From NCBI GenBank assembly GCA_034387635.1, contig JAOANU010000004.1:1054001-1118000 (forward strand): a stretch of 64,000 nucleotides of DNA. Direction: 5' to 3'. This document shows positions 33,802 through 45,765 of the stretch, in pieces. Each line of letters begins with the position of its first letter. Position 1 is the first letter of the stretch. The stretch is from Rhodosporidiobolus odoratus (lineage: Eukaryota > Basidiomycota > Microbotryomycetes > Sporidiobolales > Sporidiobolaceae). Made by a program: the position numbers and the translations under genes. Under the pieces are notes generated by a model. The model did no database searches. It was not told the origin of the DNA and saw nothing but the letters and a program-made list of their open reading frames with translations.

Positions 33802-35473
33802 TCATCGTAACCTCCTCGCAACCTCGCTCCGTCTTCGAGACTTCTTTGAGGGCAGGTCCGCCTTCAGCTCAATTTCCTCCACGCGTTCCACGGCGTTCTC
33901 CGTATCGAGTTCCTGCTGGGATTCCTCTTCAGTTGGAGGTGTCTGACTCGAGCCAGCCTCTGAGTTGGACGATGCTGCAAGATTCGTGCGAATACGAGGA
34001 ACATGCTGGCCGAACCCTGCGACGACGAAGATGCGTCAGTGTCGTTGTCGCCGCTGTCAGGAGCGTAGGAAAAGCGCACAGACTACCATGTCGTCGAGTT
34101 CCTGGTCAGCCCATCCATGCTGAACGCCGTCGTAGCCGCGGAATGTAAGATGACGGAGCTGCTTGACCCTCGTCAGGCGGCGCAAGAGGCGGATTCCTTT
34201 TTGCGCGTTGAGGTAGGTGAGGTAGGGATCGGCACGTCCATGGCCCCAAAAGATAGGAGTAGTGATGGCGGCAGGGGAGATGAGCTGGCGGGGACAGAGG
34301 AGAGAAGTCAGCAGGTGGCGGACGAGAACAAGCGCGGACTAAGCCTTACCTTTTGTATACGCGTTGGCAAGGGGAGATAGGCGGAGAAGACGACACCAGC
34401 TTCGTAGCGCGAAGCCGATTGTGCGGTAAGGAGGGAGAGGAGGGTCATAACACCGCCTGAAGAAGAGCAAAGCGAGTCAGTACATTGTGTACAACAGCAG
34501 GAGCGGCACGCAGGGGATGAGACAAGACGGCACCGTACCTTGACTGAAGCCCATCTGCACAATCCTAGGCTCCTTGCCCATAGAAACCATTCGCTGGCGC
34601 TCCTCGTCTACGAGGCGGTTCAGCTGTTGCTGGCTGTGCGCATAGCCTGCCACATCCTCATTCTTGTGCAGATCGTCGAATGTTCTGCAGAGCAGTCGAT
34701 AAGTCAGAACAGGTCAATTCAGCGATTTGAGAAGGCATTCGAGTCGCGCTTGAACGTTCTTGAACACCCAAGGCTCCAGAAACAGGCGGAGGAAGAACGC
34801 ACGAAATGTCAAACCACCCGCGCGTCGTTTGTCCATCCCTCACAGTCACATTTAAGTAGTCTGCGGACGGCGACACCCTGCCATTGAGGATGGGCGTCAG
34901 CGTGACCGGTAGAGGAGAGAGGGGTGAGACAGGACTCCTCCCGCTTGAGACTGGCAGCAGGAAAAAAGGTCGGAAGACGTACCATCGCACATACGGGTAC
35001 CGTTCCGCGAGGTGCTGAACGAAGGGATAGTCGTGCGCGCCTCCGCCGAGTCCGTGAAGCACAATAGCCGTTACTGTATGGTCCTCTTTTCCTTCGACAA
35101 CGACCGTGTCCTCCTGTCTCAACGGTCGTGACGGCTGCTCATGGAACCATTGGTTGATGCGCTCGGCTGTGGGTAGTGAGTAGACAGCGCTATGGAGAGT
35201 GTCGAGGTAGGCATCGCGTGCAGTCGATAGAGAGGTGAACGAGTTGGCGAGGAAGAAGAGAGAGGTTACGGCAAGGACGATGGCCACGCCGGGAAGGATC
35301 GCGCGTGTAGATGGTCGACTACGTGTCCTGATCTTCTTATCGGCAGGTAGGGAAGGCAGGGAAGGTGAGTCGAAGCCCTCTTTTGACCGTTCGAAGTCGC
35401 GCAGTAGTGGGATGATGCTGTGCTGGGGGAGGTGAGGCGAGTTGGCTGCTGACGACACGGTCGAGTGCAGCAT
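33802..35473 (-). CDS. Membrane-anchored acyl-protein thioesterase-like hydrolase
   Basis: An alpha/beta hydrolase of the phospholipase/carboxylesterase (acyl-protein thioesterase) family. The N-terminus is cytosolic and disordered, followed by one membrane helix, AILPGVAIVLAVTSLFFLAN. The hydrolase begins TAIVLHGLGGGAHDYPFVQ, with the oxyanion block LHGLGG. The nucleophile Ser lies in VQMGFSQG, joined over an intron to GVMTLLSL. The acid is in FWGHGRADPYLTYL and the His in GVQHGWADQELDD. The C-terminal tail after the catalytic domain (GFGQHVPRIRTNL onward) is acidic, then basic, ending in RRRSEVARRLR. Known members remove acyl chains from proteins or lysolipids. The membrane anchor and the tail are additions to the usual compact enzyme of about 230 residues. 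Eight or so exons were joined, and the catalytic triad is complete. Confidence 0.83.
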
Positions 35474-36192
35474 AGTGCCAAGGTGATTGTACACGCGTAA
35501 ACTGGGCAATAGAGGGAGGAGAGCAGGAGACGAGAGCGACGAGATTGTCTGCAAGCGGGATTTCCCTTTTTTCACTCTCCCCGTTCCGCCACCGGTTCCT
35601 TCTCCACTGATCCTGCGTTTCCGCGCCGTCCGCGAGACTGTTCCATGTGCCTGCAGGATCTGCGCAGGTTGAAAGGACTGAGACACGTCCCGCTGTCGTG
35701 TGCTTCCTTCCCTCTTTTTCTCTTCCTTGTCTCTTCCCGTTGTCCCGACTAGGAAGGTACCTCGACTTCGGGAGTTCCGCTTTCTCGCTTGGCTGTAGAT
35801 CACCGCCGTTCTGACCCTTGAAAGGCACGTCCTCGGATCCACGAGCTGGTCATGCAGCACTGCGGTACCGAGGCAGGAGAAGGGAAAAGACAAGGGAAAA
35901 TAGCCCGGTAGCGGGTGACAGCGGAACGCAATTGAGCTGGCGGCGATACGCAAGGGTTGCAAGCGCATTGGGGTGCGATACGAAAGCGGGGACCGTGGGC
36001 GAAAACCACCGCAGCTGCGAGAGAGGGTTTCGAGGGCGCGCGGAGGTGAGGAAACATCGTCTTCTCAATCTCCTCTCAAAGCGTGCGTCCCAGGTAGAGG
36101 TGCACAACTCGTTACGACAAGCACTAGATACATGGAAGACACACACCCTAAGATGAACCCTCAAAGCCGGCACATCACAACAGGCTCTTCCC
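35474..36192. other. Intergenic region
   Basis: About 720 bp between two minus-strand genes. An open frame extends upstream of the hydrolase start without a better ATG context or recognisable residues. I see nothing else. Confidence 0.4.
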
Positions 36193-39100
36193 TTAGTAGC
36201 CCCACCCGCCGCCTTGACCCTGCTGACCATAGCCCGCCTGCTGATGCTGCTGCCCATGTCCAGCCCAGCTCTGTGGCGGCTGCTGATGAGCGCCGTGCCC
36301 ACCACTTGGCTGGTGCGGCGCTTGCTGACCACTGTGGTGACCCGTGGACGACCTCATGCCCCACCCTCCATCTCCCGCCCCAAACGCTTCGTTCCTCCCA
36401 TACTGCGGATCATGTTGCATCCCCATGCCGCCTGCTGGCGCAGACGATCCGCTCGACAAAGAGCCGTCGAAACCCTGGTTCATCATCGCGAGACGAGCGG
36501 GATGGATGCCTGGTGCACCTTGCCCAGCGCCGTGCCCGCCGCCCTCGACATGTGGTTGAGTCTGCGAGCCTCCGTATGAGCCCCCAGGGCCTGCTGCTGG
36601 CGGCGACGCGCCGAGCGCACCAGCCAGAGCAGGGTTGGCAAGGAGGGAAGAGAGCGTGGCGGGATCGAATTGCGAGAGGAGAGACTGCACGGCAGGAGGA
36701 GGGTTGTTCACGACCCCATACGAGTGTAAGTGAGGGGACTGGTGAGAATGGTTGTTGGCGTCTGGGTGCGGCGGAGGGGGAGAACCGGAAGGCAGAGGAG
36801 CGGGCGAGTTCATCATCGACTTGGGTCCGGTGGGTACGCCCGTCGTGGCTCTAGGACCAGTAGGCGGAGCTGAGGATGTTGGAGGTTTCGAGTCAGACGG
36901 CGCGGGGGAAGAAGGTGCGGGCTGTGGCGGCAGGGCGGGTTTGACGGTCGGCAAGACACCCTTGTTGATGACAAGGATGCAAAGAACGAGATCCTGCTTC
37001 CGCCGTCCCTTCTCTGGGATACGATGCTCGTCGGCAAGCTCGACATACTCGGGTATGGGCTCATCCCGTGCGAGCGGTGCGATGTAGATGTCGCGGACGA
37101 CGTGCCGGATGTCCTTCGACGGCTGAACGACGCCGATTCGACCGCGCTTGACGAAGTGGTCGAATATGTGCTTCTGCTTGGCGACGCATCGCTCTCCAGC
37201 GGGCTTGTCGGGTCGGTCTGACGTCGGACCGGAGGTGTCGGGGAACAGGGATACGACGACGAGCTCTCGCTTCTGCGAAAAAGAGCACTCCACGAGATAC
37301 TTGACGGCCTGGTCCGTACCGATACGACCGGCCGTACTGAGCGTGCGAGGGAGGAGTTGCTTCCATGTAGACACCTCGAGACCGAGAGGACGACCTGCGA
37401 CCTGTACGGCCTTCGAGGGGAAGCCGCCTTCGTCGGGCACGAGAACGTCTCCGAGCCAAGCGGGCGGCAGCTCGTCGAGCTGTGGCGATGGTGCCCTTGG
37501 CGGCGCCTTCTTCTTCGGTGACGCTCCTGGGTCGCGGAACAAGTCGTCCTCATCGAAATCGTCGTCGCTCCCTCCCTTGCCCACCATGAGGTCGAAAGGA
37601 TCCGCCGGCTCATACGGCTCCTGTTCCTCCAGACTCATCTCTCCGGGCTTCCTGTCCTCCTCCTCAGACGGCCCGGGCGAACCGAATTTTTCGCTCGCGG
37701 GCAATGGCGGAGAAGCGCCTTTGACCTTGCCCCAGATCGAAGCCATGTCAAAGTTGGAAGAGCTGCGACGCTTCTCGGGCGGAGGTGGCGGAGACATCTC
37801 GCCCTCTTCTTCAACTTTGACCTGTGGCGAGCCGGTGGCGACGAGCGAAGGGGAAGCGGCAGCAGCCGGCGGAGGGGAACCATGCTTGCTGGAATGCGCA
37901 GGGGACGGCGCGTCGAAAGCGGCCTTGAATTCGTCGAGAGAAGAGGAGAATGCGAGAGTGGAGGTAGGGAGGGAGGAGCGGATCCGAGGTGTGCTGGTCG
38001 AGCTCGAAGAATGGAAGAACCCTGGTGACTCCCTCGTGCTGGGAGATTGGGGGACGGCGGCAGGGGATGCGGCGGCAGGGGTACTCACGAAGGGCGCCGG
38101 GGCAGGAGAACCGACTAACGAGTTGGACTCGAACCGTTCAGCTTCCTTCTTCTCGCTCAACACCTTATGGGCCCGCTCAGCTTCTTCCGCCGCCACAATC
38201 CTTGCCGCCTCATTGTCGATCTCCTCCTCACCTTTGTGCGTTCGCTTGGCAGTCGGTGCGGCCAAGGCCTCCTTGACCGAGTTGCGCAGGCTGGCGGCGC
38301 GGACGCTTTCCGCCATCGCTCGCAGCTCGGGTGTCTGGAGGTCGTCGGGCGTGAGATTGGCGATCTTTTGAGCACTTAGCTCATTGCCAGCGACTCGAGA
38401 GCGGAGGACTGCGTTAGACTTGAGGTTGAAGGCGAGGGAGCGGAACTTGTTGGCGTACTTGGGCCGAGGGGCCCGGTAACCCTTGTCGTCCAACTCCGCA
38501 AAAGCGTCAAACAGTTCTCCCTCTACCTCCTCTGCCAGAGCTGCGGATCGAACGTCGAGACCGGCGGAAGCGCCTGCGCCGGCTGTCGTGGAGAAAATGG
38601 CAGAGAAGAGGGTGGTGAGCTGTTTGACGACGGTCGAGCGGGTCTTGTCCGTAGTCGGGACAGATGGCGCAGGACCGGAGTGAGCTGGCTTGACGTCCGA
38701 GGAGCCTTGACGCGGTCCGACAGTGCGGCGTTTGCGGGAAGCAGCCTGCGCGGGAAAGCTAGACGGGTCAGGTCAAGCGCTTCAAGCGAGAACAACGCGC
38801 AGCGTACCTTTTTCTGCGCCCTCGATTGAGGCTGACGATCTTCTCCGTCATCTTCGTTGTATTCGCCATCCCACTCCTCCCCTCCAGTCTTTCTCTTACT
38901 CCTTTTCCCTGCAGCGGCCGCTTTTCTCCTCTTCCTGCCATCCACCTCGAACTCCCCGTCTTCCTCGTCGTCGTCGTCCTCCTCCATGTCGTCATCATCC
39001 TCGCCTTCGTCAGAGGTCGGCAGGTCATAATGGCCGTCTTCACCTCGAGCGATAGGAACGGGTACAGGTGGACGATCGAGGTCGACAGTATCGAACGCGG

Positions 39101-40651
39101 AGGGAGGCAGACCAAGCGGGACAGCGGGAGCCGGGGGATCTGCTTCGACGAGAACTGCAGAAGTGGGAACATAAGGGAAAGGTCAGTAAAATGTAGGAAT
39201 AGTTCATCATGAAAAAGTTGAAGGTGAGTGAATGCGTTCCTCCGCAGACGGCTAAGTTCCTTCGCTCAACCTCCTTCGTTTTTCGTCCTCCGCCTCTCAC
39301 CGCTCGAATACATCGCTCTGAGGCTGGACAAGCACCTTCAATCCCATTCGATCACCGCTCATCGCCACCCGCATCTGCGAATGCGCGCAGCTCGCCCCCG
39401 CCTCAGCCGCTGGAAGTAGCTTCTTCCTTCCCTTTGGGAGGTGCAGCCGCTTGCAGGCGCGCTCTGAGTGATAGAACTAGAACGAGTGTCTACGAGGAGT
39501 GCGTGCGGGTCCAATGCGTGTATTGCAGGAGCGCCGCGTCCGTCTACTATGGGTCAGCGGTGCCAGCGGCAGCGACGCTTTGCATGCGGGCCATGACCGA
39601 GTACCGCAGCACTTGCGCAGAGCTAGCGCGTATGTATCGGCGCGGAGCGTCGGGCGTGGGCAGGCAACACGGTGGACGGAGGGTGTGAGATGGGAGGTGC
39701 AGCTTTCGTCCTCCGCAAGCTCGACTATGCATGCCGAACCGGGCGATATAGAGGATCGGAGCGCGAGACAGGGCTCCAAAAGGGAAACGAACCCCCCCGT
39801 AGCCACTCTGGCCCAAAGCCCGCCGCGCAAAACAGGGGAGCGTGAAGGAAAGAGAGTGGAGATAGAGTACGCACATCGTGTAGAACCCATGCCCATCTGC
39901 TCGCACATCTCGCAGGTATATGCCTCGATCTTGGCAGCCGTATCGTCGGTGAGATTGACGCAGGAGAAATGAAACCTTGATGTCGGAAGAGATGATGGCG
40001 GAGAATTGTAAGAACGGGAAGGGCAAAGGTCACGAGATACAAAGAGAGGGATAGCGGGGCGAGTAGGGCAGGGTAGATGAGGTGTTGGATGGACGACAGG
40101 AGGGGGCGACGGGTGGAAAGGTCAGAAAACGTGACGGAAGCAATCGAAATAGAGGCGGGCGCGTACCAGTTGCTGCAATGTTCGCATTGGATCATAGGCT
40201 GTTCCCCATTGTCGTATCCCAGACAGACGCAATCTGCAAGTCGAGAGAGGCGGAGTGGATTAGACGCCTCGAAAGCCTGAAGTCGACATGGTACAGAACG
40301 CATAGAGAGACGCCAAATCAGAGAGAACTACTCACACAGTGTCAGATCCTGCTCTCCTGCATTCGCTCCAGTCTCCTGACCTTCCGAATCCAGCGAGAAG
40401 TCCATGCCCTCGCCTCCATCGACCAAGAACTGCTGACCCAGCTGAGTGGCCTGAGCTTGTTCCTGCTCCATAGCTCTGCGACCTTTGTCGTTCTGTGCTC
40501 GTCCGTTGCGCTTTACGGGTGCTGATGCGGAGGGAGAGATGGATGAGGAGCCCGGTGGAGGAGACGCATGATGCAGAGAGCCAGAGGCGAGTAGGCGTGA
40601 CTCAGCAGCATCCAACGCGCGCATAGTAGGTTTGCGTACTCGTCCGCTCAT
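36193..40651 (-). CDS. BYE1: Bye1-like transcription elongation factor (PHD, TFIIS-M, SPOC)
   Basis: A nuclear protein that binds RNA polymerase II and modified histone H3, as known for yeast Bye1 and animal PHF3/DIDO. The start MSGRVRKPTMRALDAAES leads to a PHD finger, CVCLGYDNGEQPMIQCEHC then SNWYHF and YTCEMCEQMG. A long acidic stretch (near 39000-38940) and basic clusters follow. The TFIIS central domain carries RPKYANKFRSLAFNLKSN and LRSRVAGNELSAQKIANLTP. After a Ser/Pro linker comes the SPOC domain: VLVPDEGGFPSKAVQVAGRP; WKQLLPRTLSTAGRIGTDQA; VVSLFPD; FDHFVKRGRIGVVQPSK; and RDIYIAPL. The last 200 residues are rich in Gly, Gln, Pro and His and end QQGQGGGWGY. Total is about 1,180 residues. 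The domain order matches Bye1 exactly. Confidence 0.93.
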
Positions 40652-41064
40652 CGTAGTGGTGTGTTTGGACTGTGTAATGAGCGTGAGAGCCAACGAAGAG
40701 TTTCTTTCCTCATCCAGTCGGCGTTTCCGACTCACCTTTTTCGAGTTATTCTGTTCGATCGAACACCTTCGATACAAAAAAAAAAAGCGATTCGCACATG
40801 GCGGGCTGTGCACGATGCTATACATGTACATATTCATGATAAAGCTACAAGGATAGTCTAGCGAGCGACTATCATGCAAGATATGAAACAATGCAGACAT
40901 GGATAAATCAGATGCCGGGCGCACGGCGTAGGCGAGAGGTGGGGGTGGCGAGCGCAAGTCAAAAATATCTGCGAGGAAACTGAAGGGGAGCGGGGGACGG
41001 AATTCTAATATGGAGCAGGCAGAAGAACCACAGAAAATTGCCCTTACTGACGGTTGCTCCCGCC
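40652..41064. other. Intergenic region with A12 run
   Basis: Between the Bye1-like gene start and the Rab gene stop. It contains a run of 12 A (40776-40787) and AT-rich sequence, unusual in this GC-rich window. There is no coding frame. Confidence 0.4.
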
Positions 41065-42581
41065 TTAACAGCACTTACCGCCCAACCACCCGCTCTTGTC
41101 ACCTTCGCCCAACTTCCCGTCCCACGCATTGACTCTTCGGAGTGCCCCCTCGCCGTATGAGACGCCAGATCCAGCTCGGTCAGGGTCGACGGTGCCGCTT
41201 TCGATGGCGCCGAGGATTGCCCGAGCGAGGAGGATGAAAGGCTGCGTGGACGGAGAGTAATATCAGGGTGAGCTCAGGACCCGCTCCGGGTGAAGCGAGA
41301 GATGAGGAGGAAGAAAAGACCAGACATGAAATAGAAAGAAGAACTGCGCACCTTTTCGACGTTGTCTCCGTTCTTGGAAGAGGCTTCGACGAAAGCGGCA
41401 TCTATTCAGCTCTTCTTGTCAGTGTGTCCTACTGCACGACGTTCGTAGAACAGCGAGAACGCACTGTTGTCCTGCGCCCACTGGCTGGCTTCTTCGTACG
41501 ACACCTCCCTCTCCCCTGCTTGATCGAGCTTGTTCCCTACTATACACACCTCGAGATCAGGTGAAGCAAGATTTCGGGCATCAACAAGCCATGTAGAGAG
41601 GTTTTCGAAGGACCGCCGTCTACGCAAAGAGACAAGAGTCAGCATACAGAGGGAGGAAAGAGGGATGGCGAGCAGAGTTGACGAACGAGGTGATGTCGTA
41701 GACAATTACTGCACCGCAAGCACCTCGCTTCATTGCAGGGCGAGGCACGAACGCAGGAGAAGAGTCAGCCTTTCTTGCCCCCAGTCGCACGAATCGAAAG
41801 TCGGTAGGAACATACGTAGTAATTCCTCGTCACGCTCCGAAACCGCTCCTGTCCTGCGCTGTCCCAGCACTGTACCCTGAGGGTCTTGCTAGACGTCTTG
41901 GGGTCGGCGGCAGGTGAGGGTATAGAGGAAGGTAGGCGCATGAGGGTCGAGGCGAATTCGACGCCTGAGCATGGCAATCTGGTTCAATTCGCTTTCTCGC
42001 TCTGCTGAGCCTCCATAGTACCGTTCGAAGCGACAGGAGTCGTGGAAAGAGCGGAGAACCGACACGTACCGATCGTGTGGGGCGAGGGATCCCTCACTGT
42101 AAAGGAGAGCCCGATGAGTATGTCCTCTGGTTGGGTGCAGACGAGGTGGAGCGCACCTCGATCATTCAAGAAGTGAAAGAGCAAGCATGATTTGCCGACG
42201 CCCGAGTCGCCTGAAAGAAAACGGGCAGCATTTCCCCATGAATCAGTGTTGTCTCCTCCCTCCGATCCCATAATGCCTTTCCGCGTCCTCATCAAAGGCA
42301 CGCCTTTGACGACGTCGCTGGCTAAAGAGGCGCACCGATCAGGATGAACTTGAGGAGATAGTCTACACAGAAAATCGGTCAGCCTCATCTCGAAGACGGG
42401 ATACTAGGAAGAAGGCAGCGTACCGTAGAGCTCCGGCAGTTCTGCGGTCGTGACGTAGGATTGTGTGGACCCAGTCAGCGCAAGTTCCTTGATGGTACCC
42501 ATGTAACGCGGACTCGAGACAGCAAAAGAGGAGGAGAAGAGGCGGACCGGTGGCAGGCAGGACAGGCGAGGGAGCTGCCAT
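41065..42581 (-). CDS. Rab4-type small GTPase
   Basis: A vesicle-traffic GTPase, most like Rab4, which acts in recycling from early endosomes. The short first exons give [11 protein letters not shown], then [20 protein letters not shown] followed by GKSCLLHF-type LLFHFLND. G1 is GDSGVGKS. The effector region includes PHTIGVEFAS. G3 is [17 protein letters not shown], with Ser in place of the usual Thr. G4 is GNKLD. G5 is EASSK rather than ETSA. The strongest Rab4 marks are [31 protein letters not shown] and [20 protein letters not shown] then [10 protein letters not shown]. The protein ends GGKCC, a double-Cys geranylgeranylation motif. A Rab4-specific insert of about 15 residues ([14 protein letters not shown]) lies before the Trp-Asp-Ser-Ala-Gly block. 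Eight or so small exons. Confidence 0.9.
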
Positions 42582-43250
42582 GTTATAGGTGAGATTGAGA
42601 GCCGTGCAGGTTGAATAAATCGGTAAGTTAGAGCAGTCGCCGCAGCTGAAGCTGAAGAGGAAAGGCGATCCTCGAGGAGAAGTGGGGAGAGGGACAGCTG
42701 CTAATCAGGCGACTGGTAATCCGGGATGTATGGGCGCGTGGTCTGCTCTATTCTGTTGTTGTGAAGCTCTGGTCCAACGAATTCAAAGCGAGGTGGCTTT
42801 ACATAATTTCTCACTTCCTCATGGTCGCTTTCCTGTTTGGGTTCCCCGTCACACTCCTACTCGCGCGACTCTGTCATACATGTAGCCTGGCTGCTACCAT
42901 TCTCAAACATAGCGCGTACTCGCACCGCGTGGGCTTATCCTCTTCGACGCGGTATCCACCTCTTCACCTCCCGCTGCCAGCTATCGTCTACTCCTCGACA
43001 ACGATACTGCCAGGCGCAGCGCTTTCCCTCCACACATGCCCAGCTCACTTCCAGTACGCTGTTGCTGGTGTGTCTAGTTTGAGCTAGATTGTGGACTTGT
43101 CGGGGTCATTCTGCTACGCCGTGCGGGTCGCTTGGGCGCAGGAATACATTCGCTGATCCCGCTTGCTGCTGTCACAGTATCAGTCCGCTGTGTCCGAGCG
43201 CCCTCTCGTCGGCAGCCTAGCTGCCAGGTTGGTCAATATCACTCGCCGAA
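42582..43250. other. Intergenic region
   Basis: About 670 bp upstream of the degenerate exonuclease. No recognisable coding or RNA feature. Confidence 0.4.
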
Positions 43251-44445
43251 ATGAGCGACAGGGGCCTCTCCGCCCTCTTCCTGCTGCTTGTCGACTTCTC
43301 TCTCTCTTTCCATCGAGCATTGCTTCAACAGGCCTCATCACTTCTGATGCCCGCGCCCAGTTGCGTTCTGCGGCGCCAACAGCCCTCGACTACGGCGGAT
43401 ATTTTCCCTCGCCCTTTGACCCTTATTCCGAGCCCGACAGCTGGCCGAGAATGGACAGCGGGAGACCCTGTTCTCTTTGACATACAAGAGGCGGGGCTAT
43501 CCTGGGAAGCGCTCGACTCGCCTCAAGGAGAAGTAGCTGGGAATGCAGGCATCAATGGTCTGCTCAGGGACGAAGAACACAGGGAAGTCTGCAGAGAGTC
43601 GAAGAAGGCGTTGTCCGAAGGTTCAACTTAAGGGACGAGCGCGACAAGCGAGAGCATCAATATCAAGGGTCAACAGAGGTGCGGACGCGACCATCTACGA
43701 CACCTTGCTTTGCTGTTCTTGACGCCAGACTTCGTGCCAGTCCGGACCCTCGCGACTCATTAGCCACTCGTGCACCTCTCGCTTCCGTCTACTGTCCTCC
43801 CTCGCCCTCAAGCTCCATTGGAACAGTGGCGCAAAGAACACCGTGGCCCTGCGATGGTCGGGTAGCGCTGCTTGTTCAGGTATTCAACATGCCAAGTGTG
43901 CTTGCCTGCACATTCATTCTCTTCTGCTCCGCTGACGCGTCATAGGGTCAACAGATTTACCACCGGCCTTGAGGGAGCTGATTGAAGATGCTGAAAGGGA
44001 TGAAGCTGGGTATAGCGCCGCAGGTCAGCCATGAGATGATTATGCGGCCTACTGACACTATCGGGGTTTCACATCGGACCAGACTATCTCGGCGCAGTTA
44101 CCGTCACCACTTTGGCACGCCACTTCAACTGTTTGCCCCGCGGCTTCTTCGATGCAAAGTCGTCCGCCTCGTGTTTATACTGCGCTGATCAGGCCGCCGG
44201 CTCTCGCACTTCGTCTCTAGCCTCATACTTCTGTCAGATGCGCGCTGTCAGTGCTCAGCGGCGGACAGACACACAAACTGGTCGGGGAAGGTTGAGCGAG
44301 AAGCAGATACAGAGCACGTTTTCCGTGCCCTGCTTGCTATCTCTAGCTGCTAGACCTCGCTAACCAATACCTTTCTTTTCTCATAGACGTCGTTCGCGAG
44401 GCATGTGACGCCCTCGAACGCTTTTCGCTCCAGCGAGGGATTTGA
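43251..44445 (+). pseudogene. Degenerate relative of the WRN-like exonuclease
   Basis: No single frame is open, but in order along the DNA there are pieces matching the intact gene at 8007-11056. These are REWTAGDPVLF (43446-43478), CPKV near 43609, KLHWNSGAKNTVAL (43810-43851), CDGRVALLVQVFNM, LPPALRELIEDAE, LARHFN and LSEKQI, then NVVREACDAL after an intron. The frames of the fourth and fifth pieces differ, because about 11 nt are missing between them compared with the intact gene. Splice positions after the third nucleus and inside motif III are the same, though the last donor is GC. The catalytic Asp and Glu of DLEWN are Lys and His (KLHWN), and motif III Tyr and Asp have become Asn and Glu. 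The disordered middle and the HTH domain are absent. The alternative is a diverged, non-catalytic gene with unusual splicing. Confidence 0.65.
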
Positions 44446-45765
44446 GGAGGCTCAAGAGCACAATCCGTCTTGCAGTGGTCATAAGCCTACCTTAACTGCT
44501 TGTGTAGTGTAGGGAGTTGCTTCGTGTGTAGTTGCTTCGTGTGTACCTAGATGGGCCTATGCGGTCTTGAGAGCAATGAGGTCGCCTTGCTCTCCCGCTT
44601 CACCTCTCTTTCTCCTTCTTTTCATTCACTTTCTTTTCTCATTGCCGGGGGTCTCATCGCCCCTTTAATGCACTCCTCAAGGCTCTGCTCAGCCCTTCCA
44701 CGACTCTCACGCTCTCGCAAGCCCTTATCGTCCGATCCCACACCTCTCGCTATTCTCGAGTCTCGCCCTTTTAACGACCTTGGTTCGACACCTTGCCGCT
44801 GCCAGCATCTTCCACCCAGCCCTTGCATGCCGAAGCCCAGCTATCCAGATGCAGCGCAACTAGCGACGCCGACGACGTCCGCCCGGCCCTTTTGAAGCCT
44901 CCCTCCCTCCAGCTTCAGTAGAGTTTGCAGAATCGTTGGGAGGGAGTCGCTGTACCAGATGTCGCACCCTGCTTCAAGGTACGCTCCCGCTCTCTCTCCA
45001 AGCAGGCCAAGGCTGTGCTCGCTCCTCCTTCCTCCCCCTCTGTCTCCCTCCCTTCGCACAACATGCGGGCCTCAAAAACCCCTTGTCGTTCAACGGCGAA
45101 TACGATCGGCGGTGTTCACCAGCCCCGCCTAGTCGCTCCGCAGAGCTCCGGTGCCCAAACCTGCCTCCCTCTCTTTCGAGCTGCGAGTGCACAAAAAAAC
45201 ATAAAAGGCGCTGGGGCACGGGAGTTGGCTGCGGGGGTTCTTGCACGACTGAGGTTGTCTTTCGTCCGCGAGACTGCTCGATTACGCTTGCTTCGGCGAG
45301 TGAGCAGTGGCAGGAGAGGTAGAGAGAGTGGGAGGAGGGAGGAACGAGAACCTTCTCAACTCGTTTGGTCAGGAGAACAGTGAGCTGCCTGGGGAGGCGC
45401 CAGCTTTGAGTAGATACGGCAACCCTGTCAGCACTTGCGCAGTCTCTGTTTCACACTCTGAGCCACGATCTGTGGAGTACTACGTCGCCACTTCGCTGTC
45501 GGAGAGATCCGAGGTCCAATATCAATCGTACAGGCTCATCCCCGACGAGTCCGACTCGCAGCCGAGCCACGTCACCGGCCGACAAGCAAGTAACGCAGAT
45601 TGGCGAGCCGATACCGAGGCTTGTCGGTCGATCCGGCTGCTCACTCTCGAAGGAGACGGAACGGAAGACTTGAATCTGCATAGACGCGAAACCACTGCAC
45701 ATACAACACACCCACTTAGCCCAGCTGTATGCTACAAGTCACGGCTCAGGGCAGCCCTCAGGTAG
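44446..45765. other. Gene-poor region with one coding-like frame
   Basis: Mostly unsupported sequence. It contains two copies of AGTTGCTTCGTGTGT near 44515-44545. A plus-strand frame at 45307-45765 has coding-like third positions (for example EYYVATSLSERSEVQYQSYR) but contains no ATG, so it could only be a 3' exon. Its TAG stop abuts the stop of the opposite gene. I cannot assign upstream exons. Confidence 0.3.

Noticed and set aside
35474..35968. Upstream in-frame extension of the thioesterase-like hydrolase
   Set aside because: The extra sequence has no domain or signal, and composition looks like 5' UTR with possible introns. The ATG at 35473 sits before the cytosolic part and membrane anchor.
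43679..43945. Single open frame at the exonuclease relic read as an independent gene
   Set aside because: Its CDGRVALLVQ segment and flanking pieces match the exonuclease in order but in different frames, so it is one part of the relic.
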